A DNA stretch of 64,000 nucleotides, taken from contig NZ_JAAILI010000089.1 of assembly GCF_012650175.1 (NCBI RefSeq), forward strand, positions 34,661 to 98,660, given 5' to 3'. The position numbers and the translations under genes were made by a program. A model generated the notes under the pieces. The model was not told the DNA's origin. It saw only the letters and a program-made list of their open reading frames with translations, and made no database searches. Positions within the stretch are counted from its first letter, which is position 1. Every line of letters begins with the position of its first letter. Source of the stretch: Sphingomonas sp. S2M10. GTDB taxonomy: Bacteria; Pseudomonadota; Alphaproteobacteria; Sphingomonadales; Sphingomonadaceae. Positions 17,447-25,909 of the stretch are shown piece by piece.

Positions 17447-19534
17447 TCAGACCCGCTCGGCGGAGCTCACTGCATCTGCCGCGCGCAGCGCCGCGAGCAG
17501 CTTCATCAGGTGCGCGGCGTTGCGCACTTCGAGGTCGATCGTGTTGGTGTGGAAGGTCGTGTCGCGATTGTCGAGCCGCAGCCCGAGGATGTTCGCCTTG
17601 TGCTGGCCGATCAGCGTCGCGACCGTGCCCAGCGCGCCCGGTTCGTTCTTCAGCGTCACCGCGATCTCGGCGACGCCGCCATCGGCCTTGTCGCCCCAGG
17701 TGAGGTCCACCCAGTCCGCCTCTTCCACCGTCGCGAGGCTCGGGCAGTCGATGCGGTGGACGACGATCGGCTGGTCGGGCTGGCGCACGCCGAGGATGCG
17801 GTCGCCCGGCACCGGGCAGCAATCCTCGGCGTAGGTGAACGCAACGCCCGGGGTGAGGCCCTTGATGTCGATGGCGTGATGCTGCGGCGGCAGCTGGTCG
17901 TCCTCGCCGCTGGCCGAGCCGGGCATCACCGCTTCCATGACCTGCCGGTCGGTCAGGCTGCGGCGGGCGATCGCCTCCATCAGCGATTCCGGATCGGCCA
18001 GCTTCAGTCGCTTCAGCGCCTCGCCCAGCGCCCCTTCGCCCGGGGGCGCAGGGAGGCGGGCGACGATATCCTCGTAGAGCTTGCGGCCCAGCCGGATCGT
18101 CTCGTCGCGCTCCTTGTGGCGGAGGTGCCGGCGGATCGCCGCGCGCGCCTTGCCGGTGATCGCGAAGTTGAGCCAGTTGGGCTGCGGCTCCTGCGCCTTC
18201 GATCGCAGGATCTGAACCTGATCGCCCTGTTCGATCTCGGTGCGCAGCGGCACCACCTTGCCGTTGACTTTGGCGCCGACCGACTGGTCGCCGAGATCGG
18301 TGTGCACCGCATAGGCGAAGTCGATCGGGGTCGCGCCCTTGGGCAGCTGGATCAGCTCGCCCTTGGGGGTGAAGGCGAAGATGCGATCCTGGTACATCGC
18401 CATGCGCGTGTGCTCGAGCAGTTCTTCCGGGCTCTCGGCATGTTCGAGGATCTCGATCAGGTCGCGGATCCAGCTGACCTGGGTGTCGGGCCGGACCGCG
18501 CTCTGCTTGTAGGCCCAGTGCGCGGCGAGGCCGAACTCGGCCTGGGCATGCATGTCGCGGGTCCGGATCTGCACTTCGACGCGCGTGTCGCCGGCATGCA
18601 TCACCGTGGTGTGGAGCGAGCGATAGCCGTTGCGCTTCGGCGTCGAGATGTAATCCTTGAACCGCCCCGGCACCATCGGCCAGCGGCGGTGGATCACGCC
18701 GAGCGCGCGGTAGCATTCCTCCTCGGTGTCGACGATGGCGCGGAACGCCATGATGTCGGAAAGCTGTTCGAGGCTGACATGGCGCTCGGACATCTTCTTC
18801 CAGATCGAATAGGGATGCTTTTCGCGCCCCGTCACCTCGGCGTTGATGCCGCCGCGCCCGAGCAGCAGCTTGAGGCCCGAGGCGATCTTGAGCACCCGGT
18901 CCTCGCCTTCGACACGGAAGCTGTCCAGCCGGCGGGTAATCGATTCATAGGCTTCGGGTTCGAGCTGGCGGAAGGCGAGCGTCTGCATCTCCTTCATGAA
19001 CTCGTACATGCCGATACGCTCGGCGAGCGGGGCATAGATGTCCATCGTCTCGCGGGCGATGCGGCGGCGCTTCTCCTCCTTCTTGATGAAGTGGAGCGTG
19101 CGCATGTTGTGCAGGCGATCGGCGAGCTTCACCAGCAGCACGCGAATGTCGTCGGACATCGCCAGCAGGAACTTGCGGAGATTCTCGGCGGCGCGCTCGC
19201 TTTCGGTCTGCGCTTCGATCTTGGAGAGCTTGGTGACGCCGTCCACCATGCGGGCGACATTGGCGCCGAACAGCCGCTGGATCTCCTCCGGCGTCGCCAC
19301 CGTGTCCTCGATCGTGTCGTGGAGGATCGCCGTCGCGATCGTCTCGTCGTCGAGATGCAGGTCGGTAAGGATGCCGGCCACCTCGATCGGGTGGCTGAAA
19401 TAGGGGTCGCCGGAAGCGCGCTTCTGCGAGCCATGGGCGTTGACCGAGAAGACATAGGCCCGGTTGAGCAATGCCTCATCGGCTTCGGGGTCGTAGGAGA
19501 GGACCCGGTCTACAAGTTCATACTGACGCAGCAC
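17447..19534 (-). CDS. rsh: Bifunctional (p)ppGpp synthetase/hydrolase (RelA/SpoT homologue)
   Basis: A 695-residue stringent-response enzyme that makes and degrades (p)ppGpp. Domains in order: HD hydrolase (FSHPIEVAGIL, ILHDTIEDT, about residues 45-165), synthetase (GREKHPYSIWKKM, STPKRNGYRSLHTTV), TGS (DRIFAFTPKGELIQLPKGAT), a zinc-finger-type region (YAEDCCPVPGD) and a C-terminal ACT domain (VTLKNEPGALGTVATLIGQ). Hydrolase and synthetase motifs are both intact, as expected for the single Rsh of alphaproteobacteria. The GTG at 19534 gives the family's usual start VLRQYELVDRV. An HxlR regulator is divergent from it. Confidence 0.95.
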   Translation of the reverse strand: MLRQYELVDRVLSYDPEADEALLNRAYVFSVNAHGSQKRASGDPYFSHPIEVAGILTDLHLDDETIATAILHDTIEDTVATPEEIQRLFGANVARMVDGVTKLSKIEAQTESERAAENLRKFLLAMSDDIRVLLVKLADRLHNMRTLHFIKKEEKRRRIARETMDIYAPLAERIGMYEFMKEMQTLAFRQLEPEAYESITRRLDSFRVEGEDRVLKIASGLKLLLGRGGINAEVTGREKHPYSIWKKMSERHVSLEQLSDIMAFRAIVDTEEECYRALGVIHRRWPMVPGRFKDYISTPKRNGYRSLHTTVMHAGDTRVEVQIRTRDMHAQAEFGLAAHWAYKQSAVRPDTQVSWIRDLIEILEHAESPEELLEHTRMAMYQDRIFAFTPKGELIQLPKGATPIDFAYAVHTDLGDQSVGAKVNGKVVPLRTEIEQGDQVQILRSKAQEPQPNWLNFAITGKARAAIRRHLRHKERDETIRLGRKLYEDIVARLPAPPGEGALGEALKRLKLADPESLMEAIARRSLTDRQVMEAVMPGSASGEDDQLPPQHHAIDIKGLTPGVAFTYAEDCCPVPGDRILGVRQPDQPIVVHRIDCPSLATVEEADWVDLTWGDKADGGVAEIAVTLKNEPGALGTVATLIGQHKANILGLRLDNRDTTFHTNTIDLEVRNAAHLMKLLAALRAADAVSSAERV

Positions 19535-19669
19535 AGCGCCTAGATGGCGTGACCGGCGCGGTTTTTGCAACCGATTTGAGGGATAGGGGGCACTTCGGCG
19601 CACCCTTGTGGCTCCGACTCGGCGCCGCACCCGGTTTTACACCTTCGGATTTTACGATAGGGTGCGGCC

Positions 19670-20155
19670 ATGGGTGGAGCCGTTCGAGAAACGCTGCGGG
19701 CGATGGCGCGGGAATGCAGCCTGCCGGCGGCGCTGGAGGCGATGGGCGAGCGCTGGTCGTTCCTGATCCTGCGCGGCGCGTTCAACGGCATCCGCCATTT
19801 CGAGGAATTTCAGAGCGAGCTGGGCATCGCCCGCAACATCCTCGCCAATCGCCTCGCGCGGCTGGTGGAGCATGGTATCCTTGCCCGCGTTCCCTGTGCC
19901 GACGATCGCCGCAAGGTGGAATATCGCCTCACCGACAAGGGGCATGCGCTGCTGCCGACGATGGTGGCGCTGCGCCAATGGGGCGAGCGATGGGAAACCG
20001 GCGTGCCGGCCTCGCCGATCCTGGTCGACGCGCGGGACCGCAAGCCGATCGCACCGGTGACGGTACAGGCGCAGGACGGCCGCGTGCTGGGCAAGGGCGA
20101 CCTTCTCTGGGCGCTGCCTGACGAGGATGCCGAAGAAGCCCGCGCCGCCGAGTAA
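19670..20155 (+). CDS. HxlR-family transcriptional regulator
   Basis: A 161-residue winged-helix regulator. CSLPAALEAMGERWSFLILR and the following FNGIRHFEEFQSELGIARNILANRLARL, VEHGILARVPCADDRRKVEY and LTDKGHALLPTMVALRQWGE are the standard HxlR sequence. It keeps the conserved N-terminal cysteine (residue 16) that in some members senses thiol-reactive compounds. A C-terminal tail of about 45 residues is longer than in minimal members. It is divergent from rsh, with 135 bases between starts; its target is unknown. Confidence 0.88.
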   Translation: MGGAVRETLRAMARECSLPAALEAMGERWSFLILRGAFNGIRHFEEFQSELGIARNILANRLARLVEHGILARVPCADDRRKVEYRLTDKGHALLPTMVALRQWGERWETGVPASPILVDARDRKPIAPVTVQAQDGRVLGKGDLLWALPDEDAEEARAAE

Positions 20156-20190
20156 GTGCCGGCCCTCGCTCCCGAAAGCGTAAATGCTTC

Positions 20191-20196
20191 TATAAT
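20191..20196 (+). promoter_or_regulatory. -10 element before the small 100-residue gene
   Basis: A perfect TATAAT lies 28 bases before the ATG at 20224. No good TTGACA is seen at the right distance. Transcription would begin near 20203, which argues against a GTG start there. Confidence 0.4.
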
Positions 20197-20223
20197 GCGC
20201 CTGTGCATCAGGGAAATTTGCGC

Positions 20224-20526
20224 ATGACGTTCGGTATTTCGACGGTTGGCATCAACGGGGTGAAGGGCGTGGCGGGCAGCGCTGCGACCCGCGGCAGCGC
20301 TGGCAGCCCCGTCGACGAGACCGCCGAAGCCTTTCTGCGCGAGGCGCGAAAGAGCCCGGCCGAGCGCACCAAGGAGGCCGTGCTCAAGCGCCACAGCCTC
20401 ACCCAGCAACAATTCGACCAGCTCGCCCCCGAAAAACAGGCGGCGATCCGCCAGGAGATCGAGGACGAGATGAAGCGCAAGCTGGGCCGCGCCCAGGGCG
20501 GCGCCTTTGCCGACGTGGTGGTCTAG
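20224..20526 (+). CDS. Small hypothetical protein, helical C-terminus
   Basis: A 100-residue protein I do not recognise. The first 35 residues are Gly/Ser/Ala-rich. From about residue 38 the sequence is charged and helical (AFLREARKSPAERTKEAVLK, then FDQLAPEKQAAIRQEIEDEM), the pattern of small sphingomonad proteins with no assigned role. The ATG at 20224 follows GGGAAA; a GTG at 20203 is possible but sits on the expected transcription start. The stop overlaps the convergent thioesterase stop in a shared CTAG. Confidence 0.65.
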   Translation: MTFGISTVGINGVKGVAGSAATRGSAGSPVDETAEAFLREARKSPAERTKEAVLKRHSLTQQQFDQLAPEKQAAIRQEIEDEMKRKLGRAQGGAFADVVV

Positions 20527-20945
20527 CCGCCGATCGCGAGCAACGCGGCGCGGACCGAGTCCGGGATGGGCTTGGGGCGCCGCGTGTCCAGATCGAGATG
20601 GACGCTGATCAGCTCCACCTCGGCGTGGAGCACCCCGGTTTCGGCGTGGCAGAGATCGGCGCGCATCGTCATGCTGCTGTTGCCGAGCCGCTCGACCCGG
20701 ACGAACACCTCGACCAGATCGTCCAAGCGGAACGGCGCCTTATATTCGACCTGCGCGCGGACGACGTTGAATTCCGCCTCCAGCCATTCCGGGCCCAGTC
20801 TGGCCAGATCCGCCCAGCGCCAGAATTCGGTGAGCCCGACATCGGCATATTCGAGATAGCGCGAGTTGAAGACGATCTTCTGCCCGTCGATCTCGGAATA
20901 GCGGACGCGGAAGCGGGTGGAGAAGGGGAAACCGGGGCGGGACAT
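20523..20945 (-). CDS. Acyl-CoA thioesterase, hotdog fold (4HBT family)
   Basis: A 140-residue single hotdog domain. RFRVRYSEIDGQKIVFNSRY and YLEYADVGLTEFWR match the YbgC/4-hydroxybenzoyl-CoA thioesterase group, with the Asp of SEIDGQKIVFN at the catalytic position (Asp-Gln variant). The rest (VEYKAPFRLDDLVEVFVRVE and ELISVHLDLDTRRPKPIPD) completes the fold. It should hydrolyse short or medium acyl-CoA esters in the cytoplasm; the substrate is not evident. It ends tail to tail with the preceding small gene, overlapping by four bases. Confidence 0.85.
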   Translation of the reverse strand: MSRPGFPFSTRFRVRYSEIDGQKIVFNSRYLEYADVGLTEFWRWADLARLGPEWLEAEFNVVRAQVEYKAPFRLDDLVEVFVRVERLGNSSMTMRADLCHAETGVLHAEVELISVHLDLDTRRPKPIPDSVRAALLAIGG

Positions 20946-21043
20946 GGGGGCGGGCTTTGCCCCGAGCGGGGGGCGGTTCGCAAGTGCGGGGTGCGCATGC
21001 GGGCGTGCCGTTTCTGGAGACCGGCGCCATCCACAAACCCGTC

Positions 21044-21138
21044 GTCATCCCCGCGAAGGCGGGGATCCCTTCGCCAGTGCGCTCGCGGCTGGAACCGCAG
21101 CGTCAGCCCCAATGGATCCCCGCCTTCGCGGGAATGAC
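21044..21138. repeat. Paired REP element, copy 3
   Basis: The same 95-bp architecture as the other copies, starting GTCATCCCCGCGAAGGCGGG and ending GCGGGAATGAC. It is the only copy not between convergent genes: it lies in the 311-base gap between the aminotransferase end and the thioesterase start, both on the minus strand. The rest of the gap shows no gene. Confidence 0.9.
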
Positions 21139-21256
21139 AATGGGATTTGAGAAAGGCAGGGAATGAGCCCCCGCCGTTGCAGCAGCGGGGGCTCGCATCA
21201 TGGGAAGCCCATGTCATTCGCAGCGGCAGTATAGAAGAACTGCCGCATCGCCGTCA

Positions 21257-22465
21257 TCACCCCGCGTTCGCCGCCGGCGTGTTGACCCCCATCGACTGGA
21301 GATACTTCTTCACGTTGCGCGCGGCCTGGCGGAGGCGTTGTTCGTTTTCCACCATCGCGATGCGCACATAGCCTTCGCCATTCTCGCCATAGCCCACGCC
21401 CGGCGCCACCGCGACCTTGGCATGGGTCAGCAGCTGCTTGGAGAACTCCAGGCTGCCGAGATGCGCCAGCGCGGGCGGCAGCGGCGCCCAGGCAAACATC
21501 GAGGCGCGCGGGGAGGGGATCTCCCAGCCGGCGCGGGCGAAGCTCTCCACCATCACGTCGCGGCGCTTGTGGTAGAGCTGGCGGTTCTTCTCGACGATGT
21601 CCTGCGGGCCGTTCAGCGCGGCGCAGGCGGCGGCCTGGATCGGCGTGAAGGCGCCGTAATCGAGATAGGATTTCACCCGCGACATCGCCGCGATCAGCTG
21701 GCGGTTGCCCACCGCGAACCCCATCCGCCAGCCGGCCATCGAATAGGTCTTGCTGAGCGAGGTGAATTCGATCGCCACGTCCTTGGCGCCCTTCACCTGC
21801 AGGATCGACGGCGTCGGCTTGCCGTCGAAATAGAGCTCGGAATAGGCGAGGTCGGAGAGGATCCACACCTGGTTCTCGCGCGCCCAGGCCACGAGGCGCT
21901 CGTAGAAGGCGAGGTCCACCGTCTCCGCGGTCGGGTTCGACGGATAGTTGACGACGAGGATCGAGGGGCGCGGCACGGTGAAGTTCATCGCGCGCTCGAG
22001 GCTTTCGAAATAGGCGTCGTCGGGCGTGGTCGGCACCGCACGGATCGTGGCGCCGGCGATGATGAAGCCGAAGGTGTGGATCGGGTAGCTCGGGTTGGGC
22101 GCCAGCACCACGTCGCCCGGCGCGGTGATCGCGGTGGCGAGGCTGGCCAGGCCCTCCTTCGAACCCATGGTCACGACGACTTCGCTCTCGGGATCGAGCT
22201 CGACCCCGAAGCGGCGACCGTAATAATTGGCCTGGGCCCGGCGCAGGCCGGGAATGCCCTTGGACTGCGAATAGCCATGCGCGTCGGGCTTGCGCGCCAC
22301 CTCGCACAGCTTTTCGATGACATGGTCGGGCGGCGGCAGGTCCGGATTGCCCATGCCGAGGTCGATAATGTCCTCTCCGCCCGCTCGCGCGGCTGCCCGC
22401 ATCGCGTTCACTTCGGCGATGACATAGGGGGGCAAGCGCTTGATGCGGTAGAATTCTTCGGACAT
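21257..22465 (-). CDS. alaC: Class I/II aminotransferase, AlaC-type
   Basis: A 402-residue fold-type I PLP enzyme. The signature parts are IIDLGMGNPDLPPPDHV, HGYSQSKGIPGLRRAQA, YPSNPTAETVDLAFYERLV and the PLP lysine in FTSLSKTYSMAGWRMGFAVG. This is the glutamate-pyruvate/alanine aminotransferase subgroup (AlaC, related to LL-diaminopimelate aminotransferase). It should interconvert alanine and pyruvate with glutamate/2-oxoglutarate. The ATG at 22465 follows GAGGAA; the open frame upstream to 22879 runs over phaC and is not family-like. It is divergent from phaC. Confidence 0.88.
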   Translation of the reverse strand: MSEEFYRIKRLPPYVIAEVNAMRAAARAGGEDIIDLGMGNPDLPPPDHVIEKLCEVARKPDAHGYSQSKGIPGLRRAQANYYGRRFGVELDPESEVVVTMGSKEGLASLATAITAPGDVVLAPNPSYPIHTFGFIIAGATIRAVPTTPDDAYFESLERAMNFTVPRPSILVVNYPSNPTAETVDLAFYERLVAWARENQVWILSDLAYSELYFDGKPTPSILQVKGAKDVAIEFTSLSKTYSMAGWRMGFAVGNRQLIAAMSRVKSYLDYGAFTPIQAAACAALNGPQDIVEKNRQLYHKRRDVMVESFARAGWEIPSPRASMFAWAPLPPALAHLGSLEFSKQLLTHAKVAVAPGVGYGENGEGYVRIAMVENEQRLRQAARNVKKYLQSMGVNTPAANAG

Positions 22466-22496
22466 TTCCTCGACTTTCAAGGGTTCTGACGTGCGA

Positions 22497-22508
22497 CACA
22501 AAATTGTG
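22497..22508. promoter_or_regulatory. Inverted repeat between alaC and phaC
   Basis: CACAA, two bases, TTGTG is a short perfect inverted repeat in the 130-base divergent region. It could be an operator for either gene. No regulator is identified. Confidence 0.3.
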
Positions 22509-22595
22509 CCGTGGCGCCGTTCTACGTCATAATACCGTAGTCGGGAATGACGCATTGCATTGCACGCGCTAAAGCGAGGCAAAGGAGAGGACCGA

Positions 22596-24332
22596 ATGGC
22601 CGATACGCTCACGCCGACCCTGCCCCGCCTGGAGGACCTGCAGCATTGGACCTGGGTGCTCGGCCGGGCGCAGCAGATGATGCTGGAGCATGGGCTGGAC
22701 CTGATGGAGCATGTCCCCGCCGCGACGCCCTTCGGCATGCTGCTCGATCCCACGCCGGCGATGCGGGCGAGCGCCGATTTCTGGGCGGACACGATGCAGC
22801 TTTGGCAACGCTTCCTCGATCCCGCCCATGCAGAGCCCTTTGTTGAATCGCCCGAGCAGGCGCGCGACAAGCGCTTCAAGGCGCCGCAATGGCGCGAGGA
22901 GCCGGTGTTCGATTTCCTGCGGCAGAGCTATTTCGTCATCGCCGACCATATGCTCAAGCAGGTCGAGGCGCTGGAGCATGTCGACGAGCGCCAGCGGGAC
23001 CAGATCCGCTTCGCGACCAAGGGCTTCATCGACGCGATCAGCCCCACCAACTTCCCCGCGACCAATCCGCAGGTGATCGAGAAGATCGTCGAGACCAAGG
23101 GCGAGAGCCTGCTCAAGGGCCTGCAGCACATGCTGCAGGACATGGCCAAGGGCCAGATGACGCAGACCGCCGCGGGCGCGTTCGAGCTGGGCCGTAACCT
23201 GGCGATGACGCCCGGCAAGGTGATCAAGCGCACGCCGCTCTATGAACTGATCCAGTACTCGCCGACCACCGAGACGGTGCTGGAGACGCCGCTGATCATC
23301 TTCCCGCCGTGGATCAACCGCTTCTATATCCTCGACCTGACGCCCGAGAAGAGCTTCATCCGCTGGGCGGTGGAGCAGGGGATCACGGTGTTCATCGTTT
23401 CGTGGCGCTCGGCCGATGCGACGATGAAGGACGTGGTGTGGGACGATTATGTCGAGCGCGGCCAGATCGACGCGATCGATACCGTGCGCGACCTGCTCGG
23501 CGTGGAGAGCGTGCATACGATCGGCTATTGCGTCGCGGGTACCACGCTGGCGGCGACTCTGGCGGTGCTCGCCGCGCGCGGGCAGGCTGCGAAGGTGGCG
23601 AGCGCGACCTTCTTCACCGCCCAGGTCGATTTCGCCGATGCGGGCGACCTGCGCGTGTTCGTCGACGACGACCAGCTAGCGATGATCCGCAGCCTCAGCG
23701 CCGACGGGTTTCTCGACGGGCGCTACATGGCGGCGACGTTCAACCTGCTGCGCGGCCGCGACCTGATCTGGAACTACGTCACCAACAACTATCTGATGGG
23801 GCAGGAATATGCGCCGTTCGACCTGCTCCACTGGAACTCGGACGTCACCAACCTGCCGGCGGCGTGGCATCTCAGCTATCTGACCGACCTCTATCGCGAC
23901 AACAAGCTGGTGGCGCCGGGCGCGCTGCGCATCGGCGACACGCCCATCGACCTGTCGAAGGTGGAAACACCCGCCTATATCCAAGCCGGGCGCGAAGATC
24001 ATATCGCACCGCCCAAAAGCGTGTGGAAGTTGACCGAACATTTCCGCGGGCCACACAAGTTCGTGCTGGCCGGCTCGGGCCATATCGCGGGTGTAATCAA
24101 CCCGCCTTCGGCCAAGAAATATCAATATTGGACCAACGCGGAGCCGGCCGAGTCGCTGGAAAACTTCGTTGCGCAGGCGACAGAACATGCCGGGAGCTGG
24201 TGGCCGGATTGGCTCGAATGGATCCGCGCGGTCAATCGTGCCGAAACTGCGGTGGACGGCGCACGTGTTCCAGGTGGTGGAAACCTTTGTGCAATTGCGG
24301 AAGCGCCGGGGGAATATGTAAAGTCTCGCTGA
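22596..24332 (+). CDS. phaC: Class I poly(3-hydroxyalkanoate) synthase
   Basis: A 578-residue enzyme that polymerises hydroxyacyl-CoA into PHA at the granule surface. The N-terminal domain has FDFLRQSYFVIADHML and SPTNFPATNPQVIEK. The catalytic domain has PPWINRFYILDL, the lipase-like box GYCVAG with Cys312, the Asp in REDHIAPPKSVW and the His in GSGHIAGVINPP. The box reads G-Y-C-V-A-G rather than the usual G-x-C-x-G-G, a small deviation. The ATG at 22596 follows AAAGGAGAGG. The phasin gene lies 119 bases downstream. No phaA, phaB or phaR is in the window. Confidence 0.95.
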   Translation: MADTLTPTLPRLEDLQHWTWVLGRAQQMMLEHGLDLMEHVPAATPFGMLLDPTPAMRASADFWADTMQLWQRFLDPAHAEPFVESPEQARDKRFKAPQWREEPVFDFLRQSYFVIADHMLKQVEALEHVDERQRDQIRFATKGFIDAISPTNFPATNPQVIEKIVETKGESLLKGLQHMLQDMAKGQMTQTAAGAFELGRNLAMTPGKVIKRTPLYELIQYSPTTETVLETPLIIFPPWINRFYILDLTPEKSFIRWAVEQGITVFIVSWRSADATMKDVVWDDYVERGQIDAIDTVRDLLGVESVHTIGYCVAGTTLAATLAVLAARGQAAKVASATFFTAQVDFADAGDLRVFVDDDQLAMIRSLSADGFLDGRYMAATFNLLRGRDLIWNYVTNNYLMGQEYAPFDLLHWNSDVTNLPAAWHLSYLTDLYRDNKLVAPGALRIGDTPIDLSKVETPAYIQAGREDHIAPPKSVWKLTEHFRGPHKFVLAGSGHIAGVINPPSAKKYQYWTNAEPAESLENFVAQATEHAGSWWPDWLEWIRAVNRAETAVDGARVPGGGNLCAIAEAPGEYVKSR

Positions 24333-24366
24333 GAAAGCGGCCGAAAATATAAGGATTTGTAACTTT

Positions 24367-24381
24367 TTGTGCAGTGCACAA
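24367..24381. promoter_or_regulatory. Palindrome upstream of phaP, possible PhaR site
   Basis: TTGTGCA G TGCACAA is a perfect 15-base palindrome 70 bases before the phasin start. It contains the TGC/GCA half-site pattern of alphaproteobacterial PhaR operators. Confidence 0.45.
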
Positions 24382-24417
24382 TGAAGCCTTGCAAATCTGA
24401 CGCCATCTCGCTATATG

Positions 24418-24428
24418 TTGCGGTGCAG
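24418..24428. promoter_or_regulatory. CTGC-N3-GCAA element before phaP
   Basis: On the minus strand this reads CTGC ACC GCAA, one base from the CTGC-N3-GCAG pattern known for Rhodobacter PhaR. It is 24 bases before the phasin ATG, a suitable place for repression. Confidence 0.4.
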
Positions 24429-24451
24429 CAATAGGCAGGGAAGCTAGTCAC

Positions 24452-25222
24452 ATGGCCAGCAAGGGACCCAAGACGACGGCCAAACCCGCCGCCAAAACGG
24501 CGGCACGCGGCGCTCCCAAGCCCGCGATTCTGGCCGAAGCTGCCGCGGAGTCGCCCGCGCCCGTACTTCCCGTTGCCGAGACGATCGTCCCGGCTGCGGC
24601 ATTGGTACCGGCGCCCGTCGAAGCCGCTGCACCGCAGGACGTGAAGACCAACATTGAAGAGGCGATCGCCGCCCCCGCGGAAACGGCCCAGGCCGTAGCC
24701 GAAACGGCGATCGAAGCCGCAGAGACCGTCGCGCCGGCGGTCACCACCAGCACCGCGAAGGAAATGACCACCATGGCTACCAATTTCGAGAACGCCACCG
24801 CGAACGCCACCACCCAGGCCCACAACATGTTCGGCGACATGAACGAGCGCGCCAAGGCCGCCGTCGAAAAGTCGACGAAGATGGTTGAAGAAGCCAATGA
24901 ATTCACCAAGGGCAACATCGAAGCGCTGGTCGAATCCGGCCGCATCGCTGCCAAGGGCTTCGAGAGCCTGGGTCAGGAAGCCGCCGACTACAGCCGCCGT
25001 TCGTTCGAGAGCGCGACCGCCGCGATGAAGAACCTCGCTTCGGTGAAGTCGCCGACCGACTTCTTCAAGCTGCAGAGCGATTACATGCGCAGCGCGTTCG
25101 ACGCCTATGTCGCCGAAGCCTCGAAGCACACCGAAGCGATGATCAAGCTGGCCGGCGACGCCGCGCAGCCGATCTCGAACCGCTTCGCGGTCGCCGTCGA
25201 GAAGGTGAAGACCAACGCCTGA
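24452..25222 (+). CDS. phaP: Phasin family protein
   Basis: A 256-residue PHA-granule surface protein. Residues 1-105 form an Ala/Pro/Lys-rich low-complexity extension. The phasin domain follows (KAAVEKSTKMVEEANEFTKG, then RSFESATAAMKNLASVKSPT and LQSDYMRSAFDAYVAEASKH), with amphipathic helices that coat the granule. In-frame ATGs at 24764 and 24773 lie at the start of the phasin domain, the latter after an AAGGAA site, so a short form may also be made. It follows phaC, with operator-like palindromes before it and a strong terminator after it, suggesting its own regulated transcript. Confidence 0.9.
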   Translation: MASKGPKTTAKPAAKTAARGAPKPAILAEAAAESPAPVLPVAETIVPAAALVPAPVEAAAPQDVKTNIEEAIAAPAETAQAVAETAIEAAETVAPAVTTSTAKEMTTMATNFENATANATTQAHNMFGDMNERAKAAVEKSTKMVEEANEFTKGNIEALVESGRIAAKGFESLGQEAADYSRRSFESATAAMKNLASVKSPTDFFKLQSDYMRSAFDAYVAEASKHTEAMIKLAGDAAQPISNRFAVAVEKVKTNA

Positions 25223-25254
25223 TCGGCCCTGCCGACCAGCGATGGGATGAAATC

Positions 25255-25286
25255 GGGGCGGTCGCACAGGCGATCGCCCCTTTTTT
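25255..25286 (+). terminator. Intrinsic terminator of phaP
   Basis: An 11-bp stem (GGGGCGGTCGC with GCGATCGCCCC, one G-U pair), a four-base loop and six T residues at 25281-25286. This is the clearest Rho-independent terminator in the window. Confidence 0.92.
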
Positions 25287-25390
25287 CATGCCGACAAAAT
25301 GCGGCCTTTCCCGCACGACGCCTTGCCCTTGGGGGCGGTGCGACATATTTTGCCCGGCCTATGGTCGAGCTTCGTACAATTGAGATTCGG

Positions 25391-25723
25391 ATGGCCGAGG
25401 ACGGCGACCAGGACGACCGCGGCAATGACAATGCCGTCGGCATCGCCACGCGCACCCGCACGCGCACCAAGAAGCCGACGCCGTATCGCGTGCTGATGCT
25501 CAACGACGATTATACGCCGATGGAGTTCGTGGTCCTCGTCCTGCAGCGCTTTTTCCGGATGAACATCGAGGAAGCGACGCAGGTCATGCTGCACGTCCAC
25601 CAGCGCGGCGTGGGTGTCTGCGGGGTGTTCAGCTACGAGGTCGCCGAAACCAAGGTCTCGCAGGTGATCGATTTCGCCCGGCAGAATCAGCACCCGCTGC
25701 AGTGCACGCTGGAGAAGGCGTAA
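25391..25723 (+). CDS. clpS: ATP-dependent Clp protease adaptor ClpS
   Basis: A 110-residue adaptor that delivers N-degron substrates to ClpAP. The core is intact: PYRVLMLNDDYTPMEFVVLV, then MNIEEATQVMLHVHQRGVGV and GVFSYEVAETKVSQVIDFAR. The NDDYTPMEFV loop holds the residues that bind the substrate N-terminus. The ATG at 25391 gives the short acidic N-terminal tail typical of sphingomonads; an ATG at 25361 would add ten residues. It is monocistronic behind the phaP terminator, and a REP element follows it. Confidence 0.94.
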   Translation: MAEDGDQDDRGNDNAVGIATRTRTRTKKPTPYRVLMLNDDYTPMEFVVLVLQRFFRMNIEEATQVMLHVHQRGVGVCGVFSYEVAETKVSQVIDFARQNQHPLQCTLEKA

Positions 25724-25778
25724 GCGCCTTCCGACACGCCGTGGCGGCCGGAGGCACCATTCTCCAGGCATAATGCCC

Positions 25779-25873
25779 GTCATCCCCGCGAGGGCGGGGA
25801 TCCATTGGCGCTGCATTGTCGGTTCTTTCCGCGAGCGTCCTCGCACATGGATTGCCGCCTTCGCGGGAAGGAC
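25779..25873. repeat. Paired REP element, copy 4
   Basis: Left end GTCATCCCCGCGAGGGCGGG, right end with mismatches (GCCGCCTTCGCGGGAAGGAC), so this copy is drifting. It lies between the convergent ends of clpS and the Crp-type regulator. Confidence 0.88.
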
Positions 25874-25909
25874 GACGGCGTGGGGCGAGGACGGTAGCGC
25901 CGCGCCCGC

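Noticed and set aside
15617..19543. Long plus-strand frames opposite the DUF885 and rsh genes
   Set aside because: Antisense frames typical of GC-rich DNA, with no motifs; the minus-strand genes are clear.
20203..20223. GTG start for the small gene at 20224
   Set aside because: The GTG coincides with the transcription start expected from the TATAAT, and the downstream ATG has a ribosome site.
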